A stretch of 64,000 bases of DNA from Bacillota bacterium (GTDB taxonomy: Bacteria > Bacillota > Clostridia > Christensenellales > UMGS416), in contig JAEWRW010000046.1 of the NCBI GenBank assembly GCA_023398815.1, positions 62,001-126,000 on the forward strand. The letters run 5' to 3'. Shown in pieces: positions 8,886-16,970 of the stretch. The notes under the pieces are model-generated. The model searched no databases. It was not told where the DNA came from and saw only the letters and a program-made list of their open reading frames with translations. The translations under genes and the position numbers were made by a program. Positions within the stretch are counted from its first letter, which is position 1. The number at the start of each line of letters is the position of its first letter.

Positions 8886-8914
8886 ATTATATCTGTTGCG
8901 ACACATTATTTCAA
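8886..8914 (-). promoter_or_regulatory. Promoter of lon-ysxC
   Basis: The minus strand shows TTGAAA (8909-8914), a 17-base spacer and a perfect TATAAT (8886-8891), about 29 bases before the lon start. No CIRCE or CtsR-like operator was recognised next to it. Confidence 0.85.
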
Positions 8915-8954
8915 ATACAGTAAATAGCAACGATGCCATTCGGCCGGAAAGCAA

Positions 8955-8989
8955 ACCGCCGGCCTCCTGCATTTGCAGAGGTCGGCGGC
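8955..8989 (-). terminator. Hairpin terminator after the LCP gene
   Basis: A long imperfect stem (GCCGCCGACCTCTGCA against TGCAGGAGGCCGGCGG) is followed on the minus strand by TTTGCTTTCC. It begins about 20 bases after the LCP gene stop and lies before the lon promoter, so it probably insulates the two units. Confidence 0.6.
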
Positions 8990-9010
8990 ATTGGTCACAT
9001 GGCTCGGCTG

Positions 9011-10966
9011 TCAGCCAACCGCATCCGATTCAGTCGGCGTGGGCTCCGGTGTCGGCTCCGGCTCTGGAGTCGATGTCTCTGGCGTCGGGGTGTCTGCCGG
9101 CTCCTCGGTCTCCTCGTCAGGCGTCGGGGTGGCCTCCGGCTCGTCGGTGTCCGAACCGCCGCTATTCATGTCTTCCTTGGCCTTCTCAAAGATCGGCAGG
9201 GCCGTGCTCTCCAGCCGGTTGGTGGCATCGCCCACGCCGGCGTAATCCTTGTTGTCCACACAGCTCTGCACCGCCGCAATGAGCGACTCAATGGTAGCCC
9301 GGTCGCCGGAGGAAATGTAGTCGCTGTACTTGCTGAGGCGATTTTGGGCCCAGCTGATCTTGTCCTTGCCGGCCTCCACGGCCTCCTTGCGCCCACCGAC
9401 TTTGCCGTAGAGCACGTTGTACTCGGTCTCCACATCCAGCTGGCAGTCGGCCATCTCTTCGCTGTCCCGCCGGCCGTACGCCTTGTTCCAGGCGTAGATG
9501 GCGCTCTTCAGGCCGCTGGCTTCGGCGCTGGTGTAATAACCCTTGTTGTTGTCCAGGAAGTTCTGAGCAGTGGTGACGATGCTCTTGCCGTTGCTGTATG
9601 CCTTTTTGATGAGGTTCTGCATGTAGGAGGCGCTCTCCTCCGAGCGGAACGGCACATCGATGCCAAAGACCGCCTTGAGGATCGTCGCCTTCTCCTCCTG
9701 GTTGGCCACCACGATGCTGCTGCCGTTGATCGTCATGGTGGAGCCAGGGATGGTGTAGCGGGTGATGCTCTCCACATCCACATCCATGCCGAACCAGGCC
9801 AAGGCCGCAATCTGCAGCGGATCCATGTTGGTGGTGAGGTTCTCCTTCACCGCGTCGTAGAGCTTGGGGACCGAGGAGAGCTGCTTGTTCTCCTTGAGCT
9901 GCTCAAAGAGAGCGACGATGATCTTCTGCTGGCGATCCACCCGACCGAAGTCGCCACCGCTGGAGTGCCGGTGCCGGGCATACCGCAGCACGGCCGCCCC
10001 GTCCAGTGTCGTCCAACCGGGGGTGAACTTGTGTCCGCTAATCGTCACGTCCAGATCCATGTTGAACTTCAAGCCGCCGATGGCATCCACAAGTTGCTTG
10101 ACCAAATCCATGTCAAAGGTCACAAAATAATCGATCGGAACGCCACCCAGGAAGTGGCTGACGGTGTTGACGGCGTAGTCGACGCCGCTCTTGCTGAGGC
10201 CCCCGCCATAGGCAAAGGCCGCGTTGATCTTGCCGTAATACCCCAAATAGGATTCCTTGCCGTAAATCTTGGTGTAGGTATCCCGGGGGATGGAGATGAG
10301 GCTGATCTTCTTGGTTTCCAGGTTGATGGATGCCAGCATCAGGGTGTCGCTGCGGGCGTTCATACCCTGTTCCTGGCGCTTCTTGCTCAGGTCGGTGCCC
10401 AGGATGAGCACGGTGATCTGGTTTTCGTCAAATTGATAATCCGGCGCGGTCTCCGTAGGTTGCACCACGCCCACCGCGGCCGTGCTATCGGCGTTCCCGG
10501 TTGTGGAAGCGGTGGAGGTGGCGCCGGGGGTGGTGCGCACCAGTACCTCGGCCGGGTTTTTCATGGCATTGACGGCCAAGGCCACGCCGACCGCCGCGGT
10601 CACCAGCAGCGTGGTGACCGACGCCACCAAAACGAGCTTCCAATACCGTGTCCACCAGCTTGTCGGCTGGGGGGCAACCGGCCGCCCCACTACCCGCTCG
10701 GACGGAGCAACGGATGGCTTGCGCTCCCCCTGCACAGTGGGGATCTCCCCGGTGTCGACGGGCACCAAGTCCCGCACGGGCACGGCATGGCTGGCCTTTT
10801 CCAACAGGCTGGCCTGAGCGCGCAGCACCTCCCGGGTGTCAATGCGCTTGGTCTCCTCCATGCCAATGCTAGGCGAAGACGCAGTACGTTCCCCTGTGGT
10901 GGGCTCGTTGGCGCCCTCCGTCGCATCCGACGGCGCGCTCGGGTTCAACTGGGGTTCCTTTTCCAT
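9011..10966 (-). CDS. LytR-CpsA-Psr (LCP) family cell-wall ligase
   Basis: This 651-residue membrane protein has a cytoplasmic N-terminus (MEKEPQLNPSAP onward), one transmembrane helix (WKLVLVASVTTLLVTAAVGV, about residues 115-140) and an extracellular LCP domain with ILGTDLSKK, ARSDTLMLASIN and ISIPRDTY, including the conserved Asp/Arg pairs that bind polyprenyl phosphate. LCP enzymes attach teichoic acids or capsular polymers to peptidoglycan. After the domain comes a helical extension (about 200 residues), then an acidic Thr/Pro/Glu-rich tail (repeated TPTPE and EPTP), probably a flexible wall-spanning region. The ATG at 10964-10966 has AGGAG eight bases upstream; longer frames run through the promoter and are rejected. 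Confidence 0.9.
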   Translation of the reverse strand: MEKEPQLNPSAPSDATEGANEPTTGERTASSPSIGMEETKRIDTREVLRAQASLLEKASHAVPVRDLVPVDTGEIPTVQGERKPSVAPSERVVGRPVAPQPTSWWTRYWKLVLVASVTTLLVTAAVGVALAVNAMKNPAEVLVRTTPGATSTASTTGNADSTAAVGVVQPTETAPDYQFDENQITVLILGTDLSKKRQEQGMNARSDTLMLASINLETKKISLISIPRDTYTKIYGKESYLGYYGKINAAFAYGGGLSKSGVDYAVNTVSHFLGGVPIDYFVTFDMDLVKQLVDAIGGLKFNMDLDVTISGHKFTPGWTTLDGAAVLRYARHRHSSGGDFGRVDRQQKIIVALFEQLKENKQLSSVPKLYDAVKENLTTNMDPLQIAALAWFGMDVDVESITRYTIPGSTMTINGSSIVVANQEEKATILKAVFGIDVPFRSEESASYMQNLIKKAYSNGKSIVTTAQNFLDNNKGYYTSAEASGLKSAIYAWNKAYGRRDSEEMADCQLDVETEYNVLYGKVGGRKEAVEAGKDKISWAQNRLSKYSDYISSGDRATIESLIAAVQSCVDNKDYAGVGDATNRLESTALPIFEKAKEDMNSGGSDTDEPEATPTPDEETEEPADTPTPETSTPEPEPTPEPTPTESDAVG

Positions 10967-11011
10967 GCCATGCACTCCTGTGTTGATTGCTCTAAACCAA
11001 AATCTGTATGA

Positions 11012-11040
11012 ATTATGATGGTTTCCGCCTGCAAAGTCAA
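11012..11040 (-). promoter_or_regulatory. Promoter of the LCP gene
   Basis: On the minus strand TTGACT (11035-11040) is followed after 17 bases by CATAAT (11012-11017), about 45 bases before the chosen start. The rest of 11041-11290 between the divergent promoters shows no gene or clear structure. Confidence 0.6.
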
Positions 11041-11296
11041 GTGAAACCGAACCGAGACCGAAGCTCCATCCATTCATCTCTTTCGACGCCGCAGGTCGCC
11101 GCCGGGTTCCCAGAAAAGCGAGACGAGGGCGACGACTGCCACAGCAGGCAGCCACACTGCCTGTCATGCCCCGCACCTGGCGGCACGCTCGCGCCTCGAG
11201 AACAGCACTCGTTGTTTCACTCCAGCTAAACACGATCTTTCAAGATATCTGTTTGGGGAATACTATATGGATTCCCATACAATTCGCAGGAATTCA

Positions 11297-11324
11297 TTGA
11301 CAACGTTCGGCTTTCTGCTACAAT
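11297..11324 (+). promoter_or_regulatory. Promoter of the ECF S-component gene
   Basis: TTGACA (11297-11302), a 16-base spacer and TACAAT (11319-11324) lie 29 bases before the start codon. The leader is too short to hold a THF or other folate riboswitch. Confidence 0.75.
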
Positions 11325-11353
11325 GGTGGCACTAGAACCTGGGAGGAATGCAC

Positions 11354-11980
11354 ATGCTCAATCGAAACCGTCGACTGCTGCTGCTGGTCACCTGCGCCAT
11401 GCTGGTGGCTCTGGGCGTCGTGTTGAAACTATACAGCATCTCCATCAGCCTGACGGCTAAGATGAGCTTCGCCCCGGTGCCGGCCATGGCGGCGGGCATC
11501 CTCTTCGGGCCGCTGGCGGGCCTCGTCGTCGGTGCGCTGACCGATGTGATGGGCTTCCTGGTGCAGGGCGGCGGGCTTTACATCCCGACGACCACCATCA
11601 TGTATGGTCTCTCCGGCGTGGTGCCGGCGCTGTTTGTGTCGAGCTTCCGCCTGGTTCGCGCCGAAGGGGGCAAAGCCCGCCTGGTTCGCACCCTCAACGC
11701 CCGGGCGCTGAAGACCTACTGGCGTCTGCAGGTGGGCGTGCTGGTGTCCCAGATCGTCAATTCCCTGCTCATCAACACCTTTGGCCTGGCCCTCATCAAC
11801 TTGAGCACCGCCGGTCAGGGGCTGTCACTGGGGCAGTACTTCCTGTCGCTGCTGGCGGTGCGCTGGCCCATGTCGCTGCTCATGGCGTTCCTCTACCCGG
11901 TGCTAGTCTATGGCATCACCGTGGCTCACCGCGCGGCGTTCCGCGGCACCCTGCCGGAGGGCTCGCAGGTGCCAAACTGA
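11354..11980 (+). CDS. folT: ECF transporter S component, folate (FolT) family
   Basis: This 208-residue integral membrane protein has about six predicted helices. It is typical of vitamin-binding S components that dock on a shared EcfT/EcfA/EcfA' motor. The pattern LVALGVVLKLYSISI near the N-terminus, FAPVPAMAAGILFGPLAGLVVG and then GALTDVMGFLVQ matches the folate-family S components of Firmicutes. The motor genes are not in this window, as expected for group II ECF systems. The ATG at 11354 is preferred over 11348 because GGGAGG then has a seven-base spacing. Substrate assignment rests on family similarity only. A strong terminator follows. Confidence 0.8.
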   Translation: MLNRNRRLLLLVTCAMLVALGVVLKLYSISISLTAKMSFAPVPAMAAGILFGPLAGLVVGALTDVMGFLVQGGGLYIPTTTIMYGLSGVVPALFVSSFRLVRAEGGKARLVRTLNARALKTYWRLQVGVLVSQIVNSLLINTFGLALINLSTAGQGLSLGQYFLSLLAVRWPMSLLMAFLYPVLVYGITVAHRAAFRGTLPEGSQVPN

Positions 11981-12000
11981 GAGAGTTCCTACAATCGCAG

Positions 12001-12030
12001 TCCCGCCCGATGACATGTCATCGGGCGGGA
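12001..12030 (+). terminator. Terminator after the ECF S-component gene
   Basis: A 30-base perfect inverted repeat (CCCGCCCGATGACA with TGTCATCGGGCGGG) is followed by CTTTCATTTTAT. It lies 20 bases after the stop codon. The remainder up to the capA stop (12031-12196) shows nothing recognisable. Confidence 0.85.
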
Positions 12031-12196
12031 CTTTCATTTTATGCATTGTTGCTTTGCCGTCCGGCCTGTTGAGAGGTCAGGGAGGAACCGTTAGGACTCA
12101 CTGCGGAGAACATCACCCATTCCCTTCCGTACGGCTTTCGGGACGGTGTGCCCTTGCCCTCCGCGCTCGCCACGCTGGCGCATCCGCACAGCTTTC

Positions 12197-13624
12197 CTAC
12201 CGCACGGCGGTGGCGGCGTCGGTACCCACCAGCTCGGTCGTCTGCTCCCACACTTCTTTGATGCGCTTCTTGGCCGAGGAGCTGAGGTCGTCGAGCAGGC
12301 TATCATCATCAAGGTATTTACCCACCGGCAAAACTTCATAGCCCGCGTCGCCGCCGATGTACACCCAGGTGGGCACATAGGACGCGTCTGCAATGGTCAC
12401 CGCGCCGGTGTCCGGGTCCTTGTGGAAGGTGCAGTTGAAGATCATGCCGCTGTCCTTGTAGTCATCGGTCTGGTTGGAGATGAAGTTGCCCATGGAGAAA
12501 GCCACAATGCCCTCATACTTGGTGCCGTCGTCGCGGGTTACGCTCACCCGGCGGATGGGCTGCATCACGTGGGGGTGGCTTCCCACCACCAGGTCCGCAC
12601 CCATCGTCAGCATTTTCTCCGCCTGTTGCTCAGCGTCGTCGTTGGGCGAGCGGTCATACTCCGTGCCCCAGTGTACCGACACGATGACCACGTCGGCATC
12701 CCCTTCGCGAGCTGCCTTGATGTCCTTCTCCACCGTGTCCATGTTGATCTGCTTGATGGCGTAGCGATCCTCGCTGGCGGAGACGCCGCTCTTGCTGTTG
12801 ACGCCGTAGGTGTAGGCCAGCACGGCGACCTTCATGCCGTTGGCCTCCACAATGAGCGGGGCATTGTACTCCTCCTTGCTGCGGAAGGTGCCGGTGTGGG
12901 CCAAGCCAGTGTCCTCCAGCGCCTCAATGGTCTTTTCCACCCCGGCATAGCCCTTGTCATAGGAGTGGTTGTTGGAGGTGGTGATGACGTCAAACCCCAC
13001 GTTCTTCAGTGCCGTCAGCAGGCTTTCGGGGCTGGAAAAGCGCGGGTATCCGCTGTATTTGCCGTTGGTGCTGATCGTTGTCTCCAGGTTGCCGATGGTG
13101 AGGTCAGCGGCGGACAAGTCCTCCTTGACGGCCTCAAAGAATGGCTCAAAATCGTATTCCTTGCTGCTCTTGTCATAGGCCGCGGTCAACTCCGGCTCAT
13201 GGGCCATGATGTCGCCCACCGCACTGATGGTGAGGTCAGAAACCGGTGTGGGGGTCGGCTCCACCGTGGGCGTCGGCGTGGCTTCAGCTGTCGGCGTGGC
13301 GGTGGCCGTCTCGGTGGCCTCCAGCATGGCAGACTCGGTGGGCTCCGCGCTCTTCTGCACGGTTGCCTGCGGCTGGCCGAGGCTCCTCACCCAGTTCTTC
13401 AGGGTGCGGTTGGTCAACCCCACGTACACGCACACGCCGACGAGCGAGATGCCCAGCACGATGGCCAGGTATATTCCAGGGTGAAAGCCATTGCCGCTGG
13501 GCTGATGCCGGCCCGATGGCCGGGCGGACACACGCTCCCGTTGGCCGGACGCCGGGCGGCCGACGTTGGCTCTGGATGCCGTTTGGGGCCCTCTGGCCCT
13601 GCCTCTGCTGACGCGATCGGGCAT
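12197..13624 (-). CDS. CapA/PgsA family capsule-type metallophosphatase-fold protein
   Basis: This 475-residue membrane-anchored protein has a basic cytoplasmic N-terminus and one transmembrane helix (IYLAIVLGISLVGVCVYVG, about residues 50-70). A Thr/Pro linker (TATPTAEATPTPTVEPTPTP) leads into an extracellular PGA_cap domain with SAVGDIMAHEP, ITTSNNHSYDKGY, VSVHWGTEYD and DLVVGSHPHV, which supply the metal-binding Asp, Asn and His residues. CapA proteins are associated with poly-gamma-glutamate capsule but many act on other envelope substrates. No capBC synthetase genes are adjacent. The start has GGAGGAGG upstream. Its Thr/Pro linker resembles the LCP tail nearby, consistent with wall passage. 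Confidence 0.88.
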   Translation of the reverse strand: MPDRVSRGRARGPQTASRANVGRPASGQRERVSARPSGRHQPSGNGFHPGIYLAIVLGISLVGVCVYVGLTNRTLKNWVRSLGQPQATVQKSAEPTESAMLEATETATATPTAEATPTPTVEPTPTPVSDLTISAVGDIMAHEPELTAAYDKSSKEYDFEPFFEAVKEDLSAADLTIGNLETTISTNGKYSGYPRFSSPESLLTALKNVGFDVITTSNNHSYDKGYAGVEKTIEALEDTGLAHTGTFRSKEEYNAPLIVEANGMKVAVLAYTYGVNSKSGVSASEDRYAIKQINMDTVEKDIKAAREGDADVVIVSVHWGTEYDRSPNDDAEQQAEKMLTMGADLVVGSHPHVMQPIRRVSVTRDDGTKYEGIVAFSMGNFISNQTDDYKDSGMIFNCTFHKDPDTGAVTIADASYVPTWVYIGGDAGYEVLPVGKYLDDDSLLDDLSSSAKKRIKEVWEQTTELVGTDAATAVR

Positions 13625-13783
13625 GAAACTTCCTCCTCCGACAGGGTTTGGCGGCGCAAACGCCTTTGTTCCCGCAAAAACCGGCCCCAGACAACGAATG
13701 CCTGTTGATGGCAGACCATGGGGAACGCTGGCAATTATCAGTTAGTATAGCACACAAGCGCCGGTTCGCCTAGCGCCGAGCGG

Positions 13784-13812
13784 TTGCGCCGGCGGCCGCC
13801 ATCGGCTATACT
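13784..13812 (+). promoter_or_regulatory. Probable promoter of the 96-residue gene
   Basis: TTGCGC (13784-13789) and TATACT (13807-13812) are separated by 17 bases, 40 bases before the start codon. On the opposite strand TATACT (13743-13748) may be the -10 of the divergent capA promoter, although its -35 is poor. Confidence 0.5.
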
Positions 13813-13852
13813 CGGTGGTACGGCGTCGGGAACGCCAACGGGGAGGGCAACG

Positions 13853-14143
13853 ATGATACGGATCTGGGGCATTCTGCGGCGGGGGGACAAGATGGCCCAC
13901 GACTGCGTGGTAGAGCTTGCTGAAGGCGACTTGGATGAGGCGCTCGACCGCCTGTGCGCTGAGCTTGACCTGCCCCGGCCTGTGGTGCTTGGTAAGCACC
14001 AGGGGGAGTTTGCGCGCTTTCAGCGCACTGTGTTCCGCCCCGATGACTTTGTGGAGAGCATGCCCTACAGCCGCTTTGAGGTGGAGGTGCTGCGCGATCG
14101 CAAAAAGAAGGACGCCGCGTTCGCGACGTCCGAGTTTGATTGA
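13853..14143 (+). CDS. Conserved-looking hypothetical protein, 96 aa
   Basis: A 96-residue soluble protein beginning MIRIWGILRRGDKMAHDCVV and ending in a charged RKKKDAAFATSEFD tail. The start is supported by GGGGAGGG nine bases upstream and by the promoter at 13784. No motif was recognised. The pattern suggests a small alpha/beta fold: a strand, a helix (DLDEALDRLCAELDL), then strands around VVLGKHQGEF and RFEVEVL. It converges with the DUF378 gene, whose stop lies seven bases away. The codon use matches the neighbours, so it is probably a real gene of unknown role. Confidence 0.65.
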   Translation: MIRIWGILRRGDKMAHDCVVELAEGDLDEALDRLCAELDLPRPVVLGKHQGEFARFQRTVFRPDDFVESMPYSRFEVEVLRDRKKKDAAFATSEFD

Positions 14144-14150
14144 CCGCCCG

Positions 14151-14363
14151 TCAGTGGTGGTCGTCCACGTGGTAGCGCTTGAAGAGTATGGTGAGGCACC
14201 ACAGGCCAGCCAGGCCGACCAGGGTGTAAATGACGCGGCTGACGATGGCCGTTTGCCCACCGAAGATGGCGGCCACCAGATCGAAGCGGAACAGGCCGAC
14301 AAGCAGCCAGTTGACCGCACCAATGATGACGAGCGCCAGCGCCGTCTTGTCAAATGCTTTCAC
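14151..14363 (-). CDS. DUF378 family small membrane protein
   Basis: A 70-residue protein with two hydrophobic helices, about residues 7-25 (ALALVIIGAVNWLLVGLF) and 40-62 (SRVIYTLVGLAGLWCLTIL), and a charged FKRYHVDDHH end. The NWLLVGLFRFDLVAAIFG pattern is the DUF378/YuzA signature, seen widely in Firmicutes and of unknown function. It is monocistronic here. Confidence 0.88.
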   Translation of the reverse strand: MKAFDKTALALVIIGAVNWLLVGLFRFDLVAAIFGGQTAIVSRVIYTLVGLAGLWCLTILFKRYHVDDHH

Positions 14364-14498
14364 TGTCCTTCACTCCTTTTCCAATTTCATGCCTAGTGTT
14401 CACCAGTTCCCAGCCCTTCACGCTGGAAATGGTTGGAAACGACCACAGTATTAACTCACCTGGGCAGCTTGCACGCGCCATAAAAAAGCGCTTCATTT

Positions 14499-14538
14499 CA
14501 AAACACCCTCTAACCCATTGGGTTTAGAGGGTGTTTTG
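14499..14538. terminator. Strong symmetrical hairpin in intergenic region
   Basis: An almost perfect inverted repeat, CAAAACACCCTCTAA with TTAGAGGGTGTTTTG around CCCATTGGG, has A-rich and T-rich flanks and could terminate transcription in either direction. It lies between the larA-like operon end and the DUF378 gene. The surrounding 14364-14868 holds no convincing gene; a possible gene relic at about 14600-14700 is discussed in findings. Confidence 0.65.
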
Positions 14539-14739
14539 ATTGCAGGCGGGCGCTTGCATCCGCCGATGCTTTTGTGTTGAAATGCTAATACCCTGTGGGT
14601 TATCCCTTATAAGCGACCGCGTCGATTTGGATCTGAAGCCCATCGACGCCGCCTTTGCTCGCAAAATCGGTGGAAATGGTTTTGTAGCGGGGGCAAACCC
14701 TGCCTTGCGTTGTGCTCATTTTAGCAAAACCGAACAGAA

Positions 14740-14775
14740 AAGACCAGCGGAGAACACCCGTCTTCTGCTGGTCTT
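14740..14775 (-). terminator. Terminator of the tkt-gnd-larA unit
   Basis: Stem AAGACCAGC (14767-14775 read on the minus strand) pairs with GCTGGTCTT (14740-14748), with a partly paired interior. TTTTCTGTTC follows on the minus strand. It lies about 95 bases after the larA-like stop codon. Confidence 0.7.
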
Positions 14776-14868
14776 GTTTCTGCAAAATGTTTCTGCTATA
14801 CCGTTGTGCTTCTTTCAGAGGCACTTTGGGTCGGGCAATGGCAGGCGCTGCACTGCGGGCCGCAGAGC

Positions 14869-16146
14869 TTACGATCCCCGCTCCCCCGTCCTCCACAGCC
14901 CCAGGGCCGGGTTGGGCACGTAGTAGAACTCCCCCTCGCCGTCGGTCTGGAAGCCGTCGTTTTGGACGCTGCGAACGAGCGCCCCATAGCGGGCCTCGGC
15001 CTCGTCCCAGTCCATCCAGCCAAAGCCGGCGGCCTCGACCTCCTGCCTGGTCATGCGCGGCGCGGCGTAGACGACCTCAAAGCGCCCCTCGCTGGAGCCA
15101 TGGATGAGGTGGGCGGCAGCTGAGAGATTCTCGCCCAGGTCGGCATTCTCCCGCACGGCCTGCAGGATGGCGTCGGTGCCATGGTAGCCATATTTGCGAA
15201 GCAATGCGTCCATGCCGGCGTCCTCGCCAAAGCGGGCCACCGCCGGGGCCAGCACGACCAAGCGCCCGCCATCGGCCATGGCCATGCGGGTGCGGTAGAT
15301 GGACTTATTGGCCAGCCAGAAACTGCGGAACTCCTGCGGCTCCACGTAGCAGACGGCGCGTTGGAGTGGCCGATCCAACCAGACGATGTTCTCCCGCCGG
15401 CTACAGGCCACAGCGGCCTCGAAGGCGTCCCGCTGGTCACCCAGGTACAGGCCCTTCAGCCGGTCCTGGCCGTCCTCCGCCCGCACCACGGTGAGGGCAT
15501 AGACCAGCGGCAGATCGCGCAGGAACCGCTCGGCGGCCCAGTCAAACACCTGGCGCACCGGCGCGTGGTCGTTACCCAACGCCCGTTCCATGCCGCACAC
15601 CGCCCCTAGGAAGTGGGTGCGGTGGATCATATCGAGCCCGCCCACGCCCACAAAGATGTTCTTGGCGTGGTTGGCCATGCCGGCCACCTCGTGGGGCACC
15701 ACCTGCCCCAGCGACAGGATGAGGTCGTAGCCCTCCAGCAGCAGGCGGTTCACCTGCACGGCGATGTCGTAGGTCAGCCGCCCTTCGCTGACGCGCTCAA
15801 TGAGCTCCCCCGGCACCGTGCCCAGGGTAACGACGTCCCGCCGCCAGTCGTGCACACGATAGGCCGAGAGCGGAATCTCGGTGCCAAAGAGGGCATGCAG
15901 TTCCTCCGGCTCCATGGCGGCATGGGTGCCCAGCGCGGGCAGGATGTCCACCTGCGCGCGGCCCTTCAGCATCTGCCAGGCCATGGCCGTGAGCCTGCCC
16001 GCGAAGGAATGCAGGCGTGTGAGATCCGGCGGCAGAAGCAGCACCCGCTTGAGCGCACGGCCTTGAAACAGCTGCTCCAGCGCGGCCCGGCACTGTTCCT
16101 CGTCAATGTGCCCCCCCGCGGGGGCGTCCAGGCGTATGCTTTCCAT
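14869..16146 (-). CDS. Nickel-pincer LarA superfamily racemase/epimerase
   Basis: This 425-residue protein belongs to the lactate racemase superfamily (DUF2088), which uses the nickel pincer nucleotide to invert the alpha carbon of 2-hydroxyacids. Core positions are intact: D41 and R44 in PDLTRLHS, H75 in ALGTH, H152 in VPHEVAG, K162 ten residues later (the lysine that tethers the pincer in LarA) and H178 twenty-six residues after H152. These spacings equal those of H174, K184 and H200 in Lactobacillus LarA. The superfamily includes malate, phenyllactate and gluconate enzymes besides lactate racemase. Its operon with a mannonate-oxidoreductase-like SDR and 6-phosphogluconate dehydrogenase suggests a sugar-acid 2-epimerase (gluconate/mannonate). 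LarB, LarC and LarE are not in the window. Confidence 0.85.
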   Translation of the reverse strand: MESIRLDAPAGGHIDEEQCRAALEQLFQGRALKRVLLLPPDLTRLHSFAGRLTAMAWQMLKGRAQVDILPALGTHAAMEPEELHALFGTEIPLSAYRVHDWRRDVVTLGTVPGELIERVSEGRLTYDIAVQVNRLLLEGYDLILSLGQVVPHEVAGMANHAKNIFVGVGGLDMIHRTHFLGAVCGMERALGNDHAPVRQVFDWAAERFLRDLPLVYALTVVRAEDGQDRLKGLYLGDQRDAFEAAVACSRRENIVWLDRPLQRAVCYVEPQEFRSFWLANKSIYRTRMAMADGGRLVVLAPAVARFGEDAGMDALLRKYGYHGTDAILQAVRENADLGENLSAAAHLIHGSSEGRFEVVYAAPRMTRQEVEAAGFGWMDWDEAEARYGALVRSVQNDGFQTDGEGEFYYVPNPALGLWRTGERGS

Positions 16147-16154
16147 ATGCTCTC

Positions 16155-16970
16155 CTAAATGGCGTAGGTGGAGAAGCCACCGTCGATGGCAAGTACCGTG
16201 CCGGTGACGAAGCTGGAGGCGTCGCTCGCCAGGTACACCACCGCGCCGACCAGTTCCTCAGGCTTGCCGTAGCGGCCCATGGGTGTCTGCTGCAGAATGT
16301 GGCGGCTGCGGGGCGTGGGCTCACCGGTGGCCGGGTCCACCAGCAGGTTGCGGTTCTGCTCGGTCACCAGAAACCCCGGCGCGATGGCGTTGACGCGGAT
16401 GGCCGGGGAGACATTGAGGCAGAACCACGTGGACAGCCACTGGGTGAAGTTGACGACGGCGGCCTTGGCCGCGCTGTACCCCAGCACGTTGCTGAGGGGG
16501 CGAATGCCCGCCATGGACGCCACGTTGATGATGGACCCGCTGCCCTGGGCGGCCAGCACCGGGCCAAATACCTGGCTGGGCAGCACCGTGCCCATCAGGT
16601 TCAGGCCAAACACATCGTCCAGCGCCTCCTGCGGCACGTCGAAGAACGAACGGTTCGGGTTGGTGTTGGCGTCGGGCCGGTTGCCGCCGGCACCATTGAG
16701 GAGCACATCCACCCGGCCCCAGCGGGCAGTCACCGCGTTCCGCGCGGCCTCCACGCTGGCGCGGTCGGTCACGTCACACCCCACGGCCAGCACGTCGCCG
16801 CCGGCAGCGGCCAGTTCCGTGGCCAGCGCCTCCACCTTGGCGGCGGTGCGCCCAAGGAGAGCCACCGACGCACCCAATTCCACCAGCTCCCGGGCCATCT
16901 CTGAGCAGAGGATGCCCGCGGCCCCGGTGATGACGACAACCTTGCCAGCAACAGAAAAGTCCGGTTTCAT
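16155..16970 (-). CDS. SDR oxidoreductase, UxuB/YjmF-like (mannonate/fructuronate type)
   Basis: This 271-residue short-chain dehydrogenase has the Rossmann motif VVITGAAGILCSEMA (TGxxxGxG-like), the NAG-type motif LLNGAGGN, and the catalytic Ser/Tyr/Lys with YSAAK at about residue 174. The insertion GGNRPDANTN, the segment VRNAIAP-like IRVNAIAPGFLVTEQNR, and the end TPMGRYGKPEELVGAV then SFVTGTVLAIDGGFS closely follow the SDR-type D-mannonate oxidoreductase of Firmicutes, which interconverts fructuronate and mannonate. The ATG (16968-16970) overlaps the gnd stop as ATGA and has AAGGAGG upstream, so translation is coupled. The substrate is inferred from similarity and context. Confidence 0.82.
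   Translation of the reverse strand: MKPDFSVAGKVVVITGAAGILCSEMARELVELGASVALLGRTAAKVEALATELAAAGGDVLAVGCDVTDRASVEAARNAVTARWGRVDVLLNGAGGNRPDANTNPNRSFFDVPQEALDDVFGLNLMGTVLPSQVFGPVLAAQGSGSIINVASMAGIRPLSNVLGYSAAKAAVVNFTQWLSTWFCLNVSPAIRVNAIAPGFLVTEQNRNLLVDPATGEPTPRSRHILQQTPMGRYGKPEELVGAVVYLASDASSFVTGTVLAIDGGFSTYAI

Noticed and set aside
10967..11233. N-terminal extension of the LCP protein
   Set aside because: The extra 89 codons cross a good promoter (11012-11040) and contain no signal or domain; AGGAG supports the start at 10966.
12146..13708. Long plus-strand frame opposite capA, and a similar one at 8933-11011 opposite the LCP gene
   Set aside because: Both mirror well-supported genes on the minus strand, lack ribosome sites and match no family.
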